Source: Mucilaginibacter polytrichastri
GTDB lineage: Bacteria; Bacteroidota; Bacteroidia; Sphingobacteriales; Sphingobacteriaceae
Assembly: GCF_001911425.1 (NCBI RefSeq)
Contig: NZ_MPPL01000001.1
Span: forward strand, 5,427,625-5,491,624
Length of the DNA: 64,000 nt
Direction: 5' to 3'
Of this stretch, positions 48,287-56,872 are shown piece by piece. The notes beneath the pieces were generated by a model that worked only from the letters and a program-made list of their open reading frames with translations, did not search any database and was not told where the DNA came from. Made by a program: the position numbers and the translations under genes. The first letter of the stretch is position 1; every line of letters begins with the position of its first letter.

Positions 48287-50461
48287 CTATCTGCCTCCCG
48301 GCGGGCAATGCTCTTTTAAATATTGGGTATATAATGTTCTTAAATGCTCTGTAGTGCCTTCGCCCTCGTTAATGGCATGGGTGCGGTTAGGGTAGGCCAT
48401 CATTTGAAACTGCCTGTTGTATTTAATCAACTGGTTTATCAGCATTTCTGCATTATCATAATGCACGTTATCATCACCAGTACCATGAATGTAGAGCAGG
48501 TTGCCTTTTAAGTTTTTTGCATAAGTAATCGGTGAGCCTTTAATAAACGGCGCACGGCCGGCGGCATCAACCGGTACGCCCATGTAGCGTTCCTGGTAAA
48601 TATTGTCGTAAGTAAGCTGGTTACCAACGGCTGCTATAGCTATGCCGGTTTTATAAATTTCGGGGTATTGAAACAGCAGGTTTAAGGTTGATGATCCGCC
48701 ACCGCTCCAGCCCCATACTGCTACGCGGCTGCTATCTACATAAGGCCACTTTAGAATCTCCTTTGCGGCCATGGCCTGGTCGCGGATGTTAATTATACCT
48801 ATATTTTTATAGATAGATTTACGCCATTCGCGGCCCCGCGGGGCAGGTGCGCCACGGTTATCAACCGATAGGTAAATGTAGCCGTCATCTGCCATATTGC
48901 CTTTGTATAGCCTGTTTCTGGATACGCCATAAGTGTCTGTTACAGTTTGTGAAGCCGGTTCGCCATAAACCATAAATACAACAGGATATTTTTTTGAAGC
49001 ATCAAAATTGGTTGGTTTTACCATCCACCCATCAAGCTCCACACCATCCGTAGTTTTTACTTTAAAAAACTCTGTTTTATTTTTAGCCGCAGCAGCATCC
49101 AGTTTAATCATATCACCACTGATGTGCTGGTGTTGCGGGATGTTAATTACCTCGGATACAGGTTTAGTATACACGTTTGAAAAATTGTGGATCGCCAACT
49201 TTCCATTCGGAGAAACTTCATAATTATGCGTGCCGGGCTGGTCAACCGGGGTTACACGGTCGGCCGTGGCACTGCTGCCATTAAGGCTAACCCGGTATAA
49301 GTATCGCTGCATCGGGTTTTCGGGCGAGGCTATAAAGTATACATAACCGCCGGCCTCATCTATCAAACTCAGGCTCACCACATCATAGTTGCCTTTGGTT
49401 AGCAAGGTTTCCTTCCCGTCTCGGTCTACACGGTATAGATGTTTCCAACCATCTTTCTCGCTTGCCCATATAAACGATTTATTGTTGCTTACCCAGTCCC
49501 AGCCTATCGGTTCGTCTTTAACTTCAACCCAGGCTTTATCAGCATCAGTATAAATTAACCGCGCTGTGCCTGTAGCGGTATTGCAGATAAAGATCTTACT
49601 CTCATTTTGCGGGCGGTTTAACTGCTGAATGATAATCTCTCCGGCATTACCGGCCCATTCCATACGGGGGATGTAATGCTGTATGGCATCACCAGGTACT
49701 TTCATCCACAGGGTTTTGGCCGTAGCTATATTTACCACACCAATACGGCACATGCTTGGGTCTGTGCCCGAAACCGGGTACTCTACCGGTACCACATGCG
49801 AGTAAACAGAATCGGTCGTATTTAGCATCAGGTAATTCCTGATCTTCGTGGCATCAATTTGCCAATAGGCGATAGACCTGCTATCAGGCGACCAGCGGAA
49901 CCCATCGCGGCAATCAAACTCTTCCTCATAAGCCCAGTCGAACGTGCCGTTGATGAGGCGTTTAGCACCATCAGTGGTTAGCTGTTTGGCAATGCCGGTG
50001 GCAATGTCTTCTACAAAAACATTATGCTCACTAACGTAAGCTACCTTGTTGCCATCGGGCGATAGCTTGGCAAACATTAATGACGATGTAGGGCGGGCAG
50101 CGCCAATCTGTTTCAGTTTATTGGTGTGCAGGTTGTACAGCCAGTAATCGCCCCGGGTATCTTGCCGCCAAACTTTTTTGGTATTGTTATTAATCAGAAT
50201 TTTTTGTCCGTCTTCTGATACCGTAAACCTGCGGATCTGCAGGGTGTCGTTTTTCTTTAACCCAAGTTTGCTTTTGTTAAGCAATGTGGTGGCCTTGCCG
50301 GCATCGCGGGCATCATAGATCATGATATTGCCGTTATCGAGATCGTAATAGTGAAAGCCGTCTTTGGTCCATTGTTTATCGTTTTGCGCTTTAGCCGTGT
50401 GGCCAAAAAAAACTAAGAGCACCAATGTAAACAGGCTGGTAGAGTAGATTTTAAAATTCAT
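48287..50461 (-). CDS. S9-family peptidase (dipeptidyl peptidase IV-like)
   Basis: Exported prolyl-oligopeptidase-family enzyme, 724 residues from the ATG at 50461, which gives a signal peptide ending GHTAKAQ. N-terminal DPP IV beta-propeller (about 40-470), with EEEFDCRDGFRWSPDSRSIAYW (quoted in part: WAYEEEF), the Glu pair that anchors the substrate N-terminus. C-terminal alpha/beta hydrolase with nucleophile Ser in WGWSGGGSST, Asp in YIHGTGDDNVHYDNAE and catalytic His in YPNRTHAINEG. It should remove Xaa-Pro dipeptides in the periplasm. Single gene. Confidence 0.95.
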   Translation of the reverse strand: MNFKIYSTSLFTLVLLVFFGHTAKAQNDKQWTKDGFHYYDLDNGNIMIYDARDAGKATTLLNKSKLGLKKNDTLQIRRFTVSEDGQKILINNNTKKVWRQDTRGDYWLYNLHTNKLKQIGAARPTSSLMFAKLSPDGNKVAYVSEHNVFVEDIATGIAKQLTTDGAKRLINGTFDWAYEEEFDCRDGFRWSPDSRSIAYWQIDATKIRNYLMLNTTDSVYSHVVPVEYPVSGTDPSMCRIGVVNIATAKTLWMKVPGDAIQHYIPRMEWAGNAGEIIIQQLNRPQNESKIFICNTATGTARLIYTDADKAWVEVKDEPIGWDWVSNNKSFIWASEKDGWKHLYRVDRDGKETLLTKGNYDVVSLSLIDEAGGYVYFIASPENPMQRYLYRVSLNGSSATADRVTPVDQPGTHNYEVSPNGKLAIHNFSNVYTKPVSEVINIPQHQHISGDMIKLDAAAAKNKTEFFKVKTTDGVELDGWMVKPTNFDASKKYPVVFMVYGEPASQTVTDTYGVSRNRLYKGNMADDGYIYLSVDNRGAPAPRGREWRKSIYKNIGIINIRDQAMAAKEILKWPYVDSSRVAVWGWSGGGSSTLNLLFQYPEIYKTGIAIAAVGNQLTYDNIYQERYMGVPVDAAGRAPFIKGSPITYAKNLKGNLLYIHGTGDDNVHYDNAEMLINQLIKYNRQFQMMAYPNRTHAINEGEGTTEHLRTLYTQYLKEHCPPGGR

Positions 50462-50533
50462 TAGAATCAAAAGTGTATAAGTTGTGTTATAAAATTATCA
50501 AAGTATCTTGTAAATATCTAAATTTATCGACCG

Positions 50534-52075
50534 ATGAAAAAGCGCTCCAATGTTTTTTCGGGTTTTTTACTGATGTTTTTATGTGCAGGCCTAATCACCC
50601 GTGCGCAAACTGTAAACCGTAGTAAATTTATTCCCGATAGTATAGATAATTATATTAACCGGGCGCTAACCAATTGGCGCATCCCGGGCGCAGCCGTGTG
50701 TATTGTTAAAGACAACCGCATAGTGCTGATGAAGGGTTATGGCATTAAAGAACTTGGCGTACCAACCAAGGTAGATCAGAATACGCTGTTTATGATTGGC
50801 AGCAATACCAAAGCCTTTACCGCTACTGCCATGGCCATGCTGCAAGAGCAGCACAAACTATCCCTGGATGATAAAGTAACCAAATACATCCCCGAGTTTA
50901 AGCTCGAAAACAAGCTATCTACAGAACAGGCTACCATTCGCGATTTGCTTTGCCACCGTTTGGGCATCAGCACCTTTGAGGGCGACTTTACCTACTGGAC
51001 CAGTAACCTTACCCGCAACGAGGTTGTAGAGAAGTTGGGGCATGTAAAAGCGCCTTACGCATTCCGCACCAAATGGGGGTATACCAATGCTGCCTTTTTA
51101 ACCGCGGGCGAAATTATCCCGCGTGTAAGCGGTAAAACCTGGGAACAGTACATTAAAGAAAATATTTTTGCCCCGCTGGGGATGACCAATTCTCTTTTGT
51201 TAAGTGCAGCTCTCCCAAAATCTATTAACAAAGCATCGGCACACACCCTGGTTGACGGCCGTTTAGTGGCAATACAATTTCCGCAGTTAGATAACCTGGC
51301 ACCTGCCGCATCTATCAGCTCATCGGCGCAGGATATGAGCAAATGGGTATTTTCACTGCTGGATCAGGGCAAGGTAGGTGCCCGGCAAATTTTACCGGCT
51401 GCTGCTATTGAGGCTACCCGGCAGCCACAAAATATTGTGACCAGTGGCACACGCCCAACTGGCGAAAGCTATTTTGAACTGTACGGGCTCGGCTGGTTTT
51501 TGCAGGATTATGCAGGAAAAAGGCTGGTAATGCATGATGGCGGCGTTAACGGCTATGTATCATCTGTTACGCTGGTACCTTCGGAGCATTTGGGCATTAT
51601 CATATTAACCAACAGCGATCAGAATGTGCTTTATGATGCCCTGCGCTGGGAAATTCTGGATGCTTATTTTAAGCGCCCTTTTCAGAATTACAGTGATAAA
51701 TATCTCGACAACTATAAATTGCGCTACAATGCCGATCTGCAAAACAATCAGAAAATGCGCGATTCTGTAGCTCTTAACTTAAAACCGGCGCTCTCGCCTG
51801 GTGATTATACCGGTAAATATACCAACGAGTTATATGGTAACCTCACTGTTACCAAAGGCGAAAACAATGACCTCGAGGTACGCTTTGAGCATCATCAACG
51901 TATGTATGCCAAGCTGCAGCCACTAGGTGGTAACCGTTTCTTCGCCACGTTTTCTGACCCCGAATTTGGTAAAGCGGTTTTCCCTTTTAATGTACAAAAT
52001 GGCAAGGTAAAAAGCCTGACGGTTAAGGTTGCCGATTTTATTGAGCGAACACCTTACGAGTTTAAGAAACAGTAG
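50534..52075 (+). CDS. Serine hydrolase with DUF3471 domain (class C beta-lactamase fold)
   Basis: Exported serine hydrolase, 513 residues. The signal peptide ends LITRAQ. SxxK is S-N-T-K in LFMIGSNTKAFTATA, the Tyr motif is YTN in KWGYTNAAFL, and the third motif is MHDGGVNGYVSS. The C-terminal part (about 415-513; SPGDYTGKYTNELYGNLTV) is a DUF3471-like beta domain. It is a paralogue of the frameshifted gene at 46191 and helps define that gene's intact form. Substrate unknown: esterase, D-amino-acid peptidase or beta-lactamase are possible. Confidence 0.9.
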   Translation: MKKRSNVFSGFLLMFLCAGLITRAQTVNRSKFIPDSIDNYINRALTNWRIPGAAVCIVKDNRIVLMKGYGIKELGVPTKVDQNTLFMIGSNTKAFTATAMAMLQEQHKLSLDDKVTKYIPEFKLENKLSTEQATIRDLLCHRLGISTFEGDFTYWTSNLTRNEVVEKLGHVKAPYAFRTKWGYTNAAFLTAGEIIPRVSGKTWEQYIKENIFAPLGMTNSLLLSAALPKSINKASAHTLVDGRLVAIQFPQLDNLAPAASISSSAQDMSKWVFSLLDQGKVGARQILPAAAIEATRQPQNIVTSGTRPTGESYFELYGLGWFLQDYAGKRLVMHDGGVNGYVSSVTLVPSEHLGIIILTNSDQNVLYDALRWEILDAYFKRPFQNYSDKYLDNYKLRYNADLQNNQKMRDSVALNLKPALSPGDYTGKYTNELYGNLTVTKGENNDLEVRFEHHQRMYAKLQPLGGNRFFATFSDPEFGKAVFPFNVQNGKVKSLTVKVADFIERTPYEFKKQ

Positions 52076-52112
52076 GGTGATTTGTTAATGACGCTATATT
52101 AAATTGTTCCGG

Positions 52113-52180
52113 GTGTAACGAGAAATCTTCTTCACCCTGCTAAACCGGATGTACATATCGCAGAAGATTCTTCATTACAC
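52113..52180. repeat. Inverted GTGTAAyGArrAATCTTCT repeat pair
   Basis: GTGTAACGAGAAATCTTC (52113-52130) and, on the other strand, GTGTAATGAAGAATCTTC (52180-52163) agree at 17 of 21 positions over the full arms. REP-like spacer between two convergent genes; may also end transcription. Confidence 0.6.
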
Positions 52181-52226
52181 TCAGAACGACAAGGGGCTAC
52201 ATTTTATCAATGGACTTGCTTTACTA

Positions 52227-53474
52227 TTACGCTTGCTCTTCCCACACCTCGCATAAATTCAAAATAACTTCAACAGCTTTTTGCATATCCTGCACAGAAA
52301 CCCACTCCTGCTTGCCATGAAATGCATGTTCGCCGGCGAAAATATTTGGGCATGGTAAACCCATAAAAGATAGGCGCGAGCCATCTGTACCGCCGCGAAT
52401 ACTTTTTAATTCGGGCTTTAGTCCGGCGCGTTTGATGGCTTCCATGCCGTATTCGGTAATTTTAGGATGCTGATCGAGCACCTTTTTCATGTTGCGGTAT
52501 TGCTCTTTTACCTGTAAATCGAAAGTTGCACCGGGGAACCCTTTAATTACCCCATTAGCAATATTGCGGATCACGTTGGCGTAATCAACAAGCTTTTCAT
52601 CCTCAAAATCGCGGATAATAAATTCAATGACTGCCTGCTCTGCATGGCCGCTTACCGATACGGGGTGTACAAATCCTTCCATATCTTCGGTTCCTTCGGG
52701 CGAAAGCTCGAACGGTAATGCGGCAATTATTTTACCGGCAATTTTAATAGCACTTTGCATATGCCCCTTCGCAAAACCGGGGTGCGAACTGATGCCATTG
52801 ATAATCAGTTTGGCACCATCGGCAGAGAAGGTTTCGTTTTCGAAATGGCCTGCGCTTTCACCATCCATGGTGTAGCCAACATCGGCTCCTAATTTTTTAA
52901 GATCGGCTTTATCAACGCCACGGCCAATTTCTTCGTCGGGTGTAAACAGGATCCTGATTTTGCCATGTTTAATTTCGGGGTGATTAATTAACTGGTAAGC
53001 GGCGTCCATAATTTCGGCGAGGCCTGCTTTGTTATCGGCTCCCAATAAAGTTGTTCCACTGGCGGTGATCACATCATTACCGATCTGATTCTTAAGGTCG
53101 GCATGCTCTGCCATTTTTAGAACGATGGCGTTATCATCTGGTAAAATCAAATCTTGCCCCTGGTAGTTTTTGTGTACGATTGGCTTTACGCTTTCGCCGC
53201 TGCAATCGGGCGAGGTATCCATGTGTGAGCAAAAGCAAAGCACCGGGATATCCTCTTTATTACTCGTAGCCGGGATGGTGGCATATACATAGCCGTTTTC
53301 ATCCATTTCGGCATCGGTAATGCCAATGGCAAGCAGCTCTTCTACTAATAATCGGCCTAAATTCTTTTGTTTTTCTGTCGATGGGCAGGTTAGCGATTCT
53401 GCATCAGACTGGGTATCTATGGTTACATAACGTAAAAAGCGTTCGGCAACGGTAAAATTTAATGGACTGTTCAT
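52227..53474 (-). CDS. pepT: Peptidase T (tripeptide aminopeptidase)
   Basis: M20B zinc aminopeptidase that removes the N-terminal residue from tripeptides in the cytosol; 415 residues from ATG 53474, chosen because the -7 box ends 3 nt before it. Zinc and catalytic motifs: CFCSHMDTSPD, GADNKAGLAEI, FTPDEEIGRG, DGE in YTMDGESAG, and IRGGTDGSRLSFMGLPCPN (quoted in part) with the AGEHAFHGKQEWV His near the C-terminus. RGGTDGSRLS is the PepT hallmark. Single gene. Confidence 0.96.
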   Translation of the reverse strand: MNSPLNFTVAERFLRYVTIDTQSDAESLTCPSTEKQKNLGRLLVEELLAIGITDAEMDENGYVYATIPATSNKEDIPVLCFCSHMDTSPDCSGESVKPIVHKNYQGQDLILPDDNAIVLKMAEHADLKNQIGNDVITASGTTLLGADNKAGLAEIMDAAYQLINHPEIKHGKIRILFTPDEEIGRGVDKADLKKLGADVGYTMDGESAGHFENETFSADGAKLIINGISSHPGFAKGHMQSAIKIAGKIIAALPFELSPEGTEDMEGFVHPVSVSGHAEQAVIEFIIRDFEDEKLVDYANVIRNIANGVIKGFPGATFDLQVKEQYRNMKKVLDQHPKITEYGMEAIKRAGLKPELKSIRGGTDGSRLSFMGLPCPNIFAGEHAFHGKQEWVSVQDMQKAVEVILNLCEVWEEQA

Positions 53475-53477
53475 ACA

Positions 53478-53485
53478 CAAAAATA
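53478..53485 (-). promoter_or_regulatory. -7 box TATTTTTG of pepT
   Basis: Minus-strand TATTTTTG, then GTGT partly as spacer (3 nt) and ATG at 53474, so the mRNA would be leaderless. The alternative start at 53480 would fall within this box. Confidence 0.5.
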
Positions 53486-53545
53486 TTTGTGCAAATTAGA
53501 GCTTTATTTGCAGCTCTGTCAATTGAATTAAAAAAACAGTTAACC

Positions 53546-53899
53546 ATGAATGTTGAAGAAATCCGCGATTACTGTATGCAAAAACCGGCGACAGAAGAGG
53601 GGTTGCCCTTTGGAGATGATACACTGGTTTTTAAAGTGGCAGGTAAAATATTTCTATTATTCAGTTTGGATAAGGGCAACCGTTTTAATGTAAAATGCGA
53701 CCCTGAACTGGCCGTTGAACTACGTGACCAACACACCGAAGTGCAGCCCGGTTACCACATGAATAAAACCCATTGGAACACGGTGTTTATTGACGGATCG
53801 CTCACCTATAAGCAAATCCACACCATGATAGATCATTCGTACCGACTGATTGTTAAAAGCCTGCCGAAGAAGGTGCAGGCTGAGCTGGCTGATGATTGA
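53546..53899 (+). CDS. MmcQ/YjbR family protein
   Basis: Cytosolic protein of 117 residues from the ATG at 53546; the longer frame from 53462 overlaps the pepT start. MNVEEIRDYCMQKPATEEGLPFGDDTLVFKVAGKIFLLFSLD (quoted in part: EEGLPFGDDTLVFKVAGKIF) and HMNKTHWNTVFID are the family signatures; the fold is a double-wing motif that suggests nucleic acid binding, but no function is established. Single gene, divergent from pepT across a short AT-rich interval. Confidence 0.9.
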   Translation: MNVEEIRDYCMQKPATEEGLPFGDDTLVFKVAGKIFLLFSLDKGNRFNVKCDPELAVELRDQHTEVQPGYHMNKTHWNTVFIDGSLTYKQIHTMIDHSYRLIVKSLPKKVQAELADD

Positions 53900-54005
53900 A
53901 AAGATATGCTTTAATTAAGCGCAACCGGTAAAGTAAAAATCTTGTTTCCTGTATCGGGTCTGTAACTGCTATGTACTACATTGCAGTACTAACGCTATTT
54001 AAACG

Positions 54006-55364
54006 ATGAAGTATAAATTTTTACTCCCTTTACTTTTTGCTGTACCGGCTTTCGGCCAAACTACCACCATCAGGCAGGATGCCAAAATTGAACAAATGGT
54101 TGATGAGGTATCATCAAAAAATATAGAAGCCATTGTACGCAAGCTGGTGAGTTTTAAAACTCGCCACACATTGAGCGATACCCTCAGTAAAACCGAGGGT
54201 ATCGGCGCTGCCCGTAACTGGATCAAGGGCGAAATGGAACAATATGCCAAAGCATCAGGCGGGCGCATGCATGTAGAGTTCGATACCTTTACGCAACCTG
54301 CCGGCGGGCGGATTGATAGGCCCACAATCCTTAAAAATGTATTGGCTATCCTGAAAGGCACAGACCCTAATGATAAGCGTATTTACATCGTGTCTGGCCA
54401 TTACGATTCGCGGGTCAATGATGTAATGGATGCCAAATCTGTTGCGCCGGGTGCAGTTGATGATGCTTCGGGCACGGCAGTTTCTATGGAAATTGCAAGG
54501 GTAATGTCTAAGCAATCTTTCCCGGCTACCATTATTTTTATGGCTGTTGCAGGCGAAGAGCAGGGTTTAAACGGATCTACCAATGTGGCTAAGCGTGCCA
54601 AGGAAGAAAAATGGGCTGTTGATGCCATGTTAAATAATGATATTGTAGGTAATACCCATGGCATGGAAACCAACCTGAAAGATAACCGTAGCGTGCGGGT
54701 GTTTAGCGAAGGTGTGGCATCTACCGTGGCCGATGCCGGTAACGAAAAAGTTTTAGCCGCGCTGATTAATAACGGCGGAGAGAATGATAGCCCGTCGCGC
54801 GAGCTAGCCCGTTACATTAAAGAAGTTGCCGAGCGTTATGTAGCACAGCTGGATGTAAAGATGATTTACCGCCGCGACCGCTTTTTGCGTGGTGGCGATC
54901 ATACACCGTTTTTAAAACAAGGTTTTGCTGCCGTAAGGTTTACCGAAATGAACGAGGATTTTAACCGCCAGCATCAAAATGTACGTAAAGAAAACGGTGT
55001 TGACTATGGTGATACGCCCGAGTTTGCCGATTATGATTACATTCAAAAGGTAGCGCGAATGAACTTGTCTGTTTTAGCCAACCTTGCCCTGGCACCTGCC
55101 CAGCCACAAAATGTAGGCATTACTACTAGCGGCCTTACCAATAAAAGCACCCTGAAATGGGAAGCCCCAGCCGAAGGTAAAAAGCCCGCAGGTTATTATG
55201 TGTTGATGCGCGAAACCATTAGCCCATACTGGGACAAAAAATTTTATGTAACAGATACCACCGCCACGCTTGATTATTCGAAAGATAATTATTTTTTTGC
55301 TGTGCAGTCGGTAGATGCTGATGGGCATGAGAGCCAGATGGTATATCCGAAACCGGTGAAATAG
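54006..55364 (+). CDS. M28-family zinc peptidase
   Basis: Exported aminopeptidase-type metallopeptidase, 452 residues with a signal peptide ending PAFGQ. The two-zinc site is complete: SGHYDSR (His), PGAVDDASGTAVSM (bridging Asp), AGEEQGLNGS (catalytic Glu and ligand Glu), NNDIVGN (Asp) and RGGDHTPFLKQGF (His). Residues about 365-452 form a fibronectin-III-like C-terminal domain (TLKWEAPAEGKKPAGYYVLMR in part). It probably removes N-terminal residues from peptides in the periplasm. Single gene, bordered downstream by RAYT repeats. Confidence 0.94.
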   Translation: MKYKFLLPLLFAVPAFGQTTTIRQDAKIEQMVDEVSSKNIEAIVRKLVSFKTRHTLSDTLSKTEGIGAARNWIKGEMEQYAKASGGRMHVEFDTFTQPAGGRIDRPTILKNVLAILKGTDPNDKRIYIVSGHYDSRVNDVMDAKSVAPGAVDDASGTAVSMEIARVMSKQSFPATIIFMAVAGEEQGLNGSTNVAKRAKEEKWAVDAMLNNDIVGNTHGMETNLKDNRSVRVFSEGVASTVADAGNEKVLAALINNGGENDSPSRELARYIKEVAERYVAQLDVKMIYRRDRFLRGGDHTPFLKQGFAAVRFTEMNEDFNRQHQNVRKENGVDYGDTPEFADYDYIQKVARMNLSVLANLALAPAQPQNVGITTSGLTNKSTLKWEAPAEGKKPAGYYVLMRETISPYWDKKFYVTDTTATLDYSKDNYFFAVQSVDADGHESQMVYPKPVK

Positions 55365-55380
55365 GACAAAATTAATTATT

Positions 55381-55457
55381 CCGTAGAGACACAATACCTT
55401 GTGTTTCTGTACAGATTGTTAATTTAGTACTAGACACAAAGTATTGTGTCTAAGCGG
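55381..55457. repeat. Upstream REP pair of the RAYT locus
   Basis: CCGTAGAGACACAATACCTT (55381-55400) and the inverted unit GACACAAAGTATTGTGTCTA (55433-55452) form a head-to-head pair directly before the transposase ATG. Same palindromic core, GACACAA/TTGTGTC, as the downstream pair and the copy at 22301. Confidence 0.8.
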
Positions 55458-55462
55458 ATATT

Positions 55463-56020
55463 ATGGAAGAAGATAAATACAAAAATAAATATCGTACAAA
55501 ATCATTTAGAAAACCCAACTGGGATTATGGTTCGTATGGATTATATTTTATAACTATTTGTACGCATGAGCGGATACATTATTTTGGTGAGATAAATGAA
55601 GAATCGTCGATCTGTACAGAGACACAAGGTATTGTGTCTCTACGGGAAACACCAATTGCAGAGATAGCTCATCATAGTTGGTTATCCATTCCTCAATATC
55701 ATCCTTATATCGAATTGGATGAATTTGTAATCATGCCGAACCATTTACATGGTATTCTATTTATTAACAGGCCGGATAAGGTGAGTTGGGAGATAAATAA
55801 ATTCGGTTCACAAAGTCAAAACCTGGCATCAATTATTAGAGGATATAAATCTTCCGTTAAGAAATATGCTACAATAAATGGTATAGATTTTAAATAGCAG
55901 TCAAAATATCATGATCGTGTAATTAGGGATGAAAAGGAATATCAGAATATTAAACATTATATAACGGATAATCCCAATCGCTGGCAATCAGACCCCGATA
56001 ACATTTTATTCTCACCGTAG
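55463..56020 (+). pseudogene. REP-associated tyrosine transposase (RAYT), interrupted by TAG
   Basis: Y1_Tnp-family single-strand transposase related to IS200/IS605 TnpA; RAYTs bind and move or amplify REP palindromes. Recognisable blocks: YGLYFITICTHERIHYFGEI, the HUH metal motif in VIMPNHLHGILF, and IIRGYKSSVKKY with a candidate catalytic Tyr. At 55895 the codon TAG stands where Trp (TGG) is expected, ending the protein at 144 residues. Without it the frame continues QSKYHDRVIRDEKEYQNIKHY and NPNRWQSDPDN to TAG at 56018, 185 residues, the normal RAYT length. The final stop lies inside the flanking repeat. Upstream and downstream REP pairs flank the gene, and a third unit is inside it. Confidence 0.88.
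55619..55642 (+). repeat. REP unit inside the RAYT reading frame
   Basis: AGAGACACAA-GGTA-TTGTGTCTCT is a perfect 10-bp-arm palindrome, the same as the flanking units. It is in frame and encodes ETQGIVSLR in a loop between the FGEI and HSW segments that varies among RAYTs. Confidence 0.8.
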
Positions 56021-56082
56021 AGGCACAATACCTTGTGTCTCTATATAAAGCACGAGACACAAGGTATTGTGGCTCTACGGTT
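56014..56082. repeat. Downstream REP pair of the RAYT locus
   Basis: ACCGTAGAGGCACAATACCT (56014-56033) and the inverted unit GAGACACAAGGTATTGTGGC (56054-56073), running on to CTCTACGG, form a second head-to-head pair. It ends 4 bases before the stop codon of the ABC permease and may fold as a hairpin that terminates it. Confidence 0.8.
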
Positions 56083-56086
56083 AATC

Positions 56087-56872
56087 TTACTTAACGCTTC
56101 TTTTCTCTACAATAAAATATCCCACAATAAACACTACCACAGCTATAATAAGGCTTACAAAAATTTCCTTGTTCCAAACGTTGGCATCAAACGCCATCGC
56201 TCTTCCCTGGCGTGGTGAGATGCCCGATATCGCCAGCAAAGGGTGCGAATATGGGAACAGGTATGCATATTTCCAATGCGAGCCGCCTGCTATGGCACCG
56301 GCAATGGTGCATACAAAGCCCACACCCATAGGTTTCAGGAAATCGCTCCAGAGCAAACTCAATAGAAACTGGATAGATAGTATGCCAAGTGAAGATAGAA
56401 ACAGTTTCAGATAAACCTGGAATAGTAAACTGCTGATGACATAGTCGCTAAACTTTAGCTCGGGCCTCAAAGCGCCTAATAGATAACCATAGCCTAAAGT
56501 TAATACAGCGAATAATAGCAGGCATAATAATACCAGAAACAGGGCGTAAAAATATTTGGCAGCGTATACCGACCATTTAGATATAGGCAGGCTGAACAAT
56601 GTTTTCCAGGTGTCGGCCTTGTGTTCTATACTGTTTACAGAATAGGCTACAAATATAATGTACATCGGCAGCAGCAAAATGCCCATTACATTGAGTATTG
56701 CACCTGCAAGTTCGAGCCAAAGTATCATTGGCGGGGCTGGTTTTACATGAGTGTATGAGCCCCATAATACTAAAGAGCAAATGATGAACGGTAAAATAAT
56801 GGCGCACCAGAAACCCAGCGTTTTGCGGCTCTTGTAAAATTCGGAGCGAAATGAAAGTATAAATCCTGTCAT
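56087..56872 (-). CDS. ABC transporter permease (ABC-2 type, NatB/YhcI-like)
   Basis: Inner-membrane permease of 261 residues with six helices (about 20-40, 50-75, 105-130, 140-165, 175-200, 235-255), the layout of ABC-2 permeases with no periplasmic loop large enough for a binding protein. GFILSFRSEFYKSRKTLGFW is the typical Bacteroidota/Bacillota antibiotic-exporter permease start. It overlaps the ATPase gene by 4 bp. Substrate unknown; bacitracin/lantibiotic export or self-protection is common in this class. Confidence 0.87.
   Translation of the reverse strand: MTGFILSFRSEFYKSRKTLGFWCAIILPFIICSLVLWGSYTHVKPAPPMILWLELAGAILNVMGILLLPMYIIFVAYSVNSIEHKADTWKTLFSLPISKWSVYAAKYFYALFLVLLCLLLFAVLTLGYGYLLGALRPELKFSDYVISSLLFQVYLKLFLSSLGILSIQFLLSLLWSDFLKPMGVGFVCTIAGAIAGGSHWKYAYLFPYSHPLLAISGISPRQGRAMAFDANVWNKEIFVSLIIAVVVFIVGYFIVEKRSVK

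Noticed and set aside
56033..56218. ORF reading through the downstream REP pair
   Set aside because: Its first part is translated repeat and the rest is antisense to the ABC permease; no start signal.
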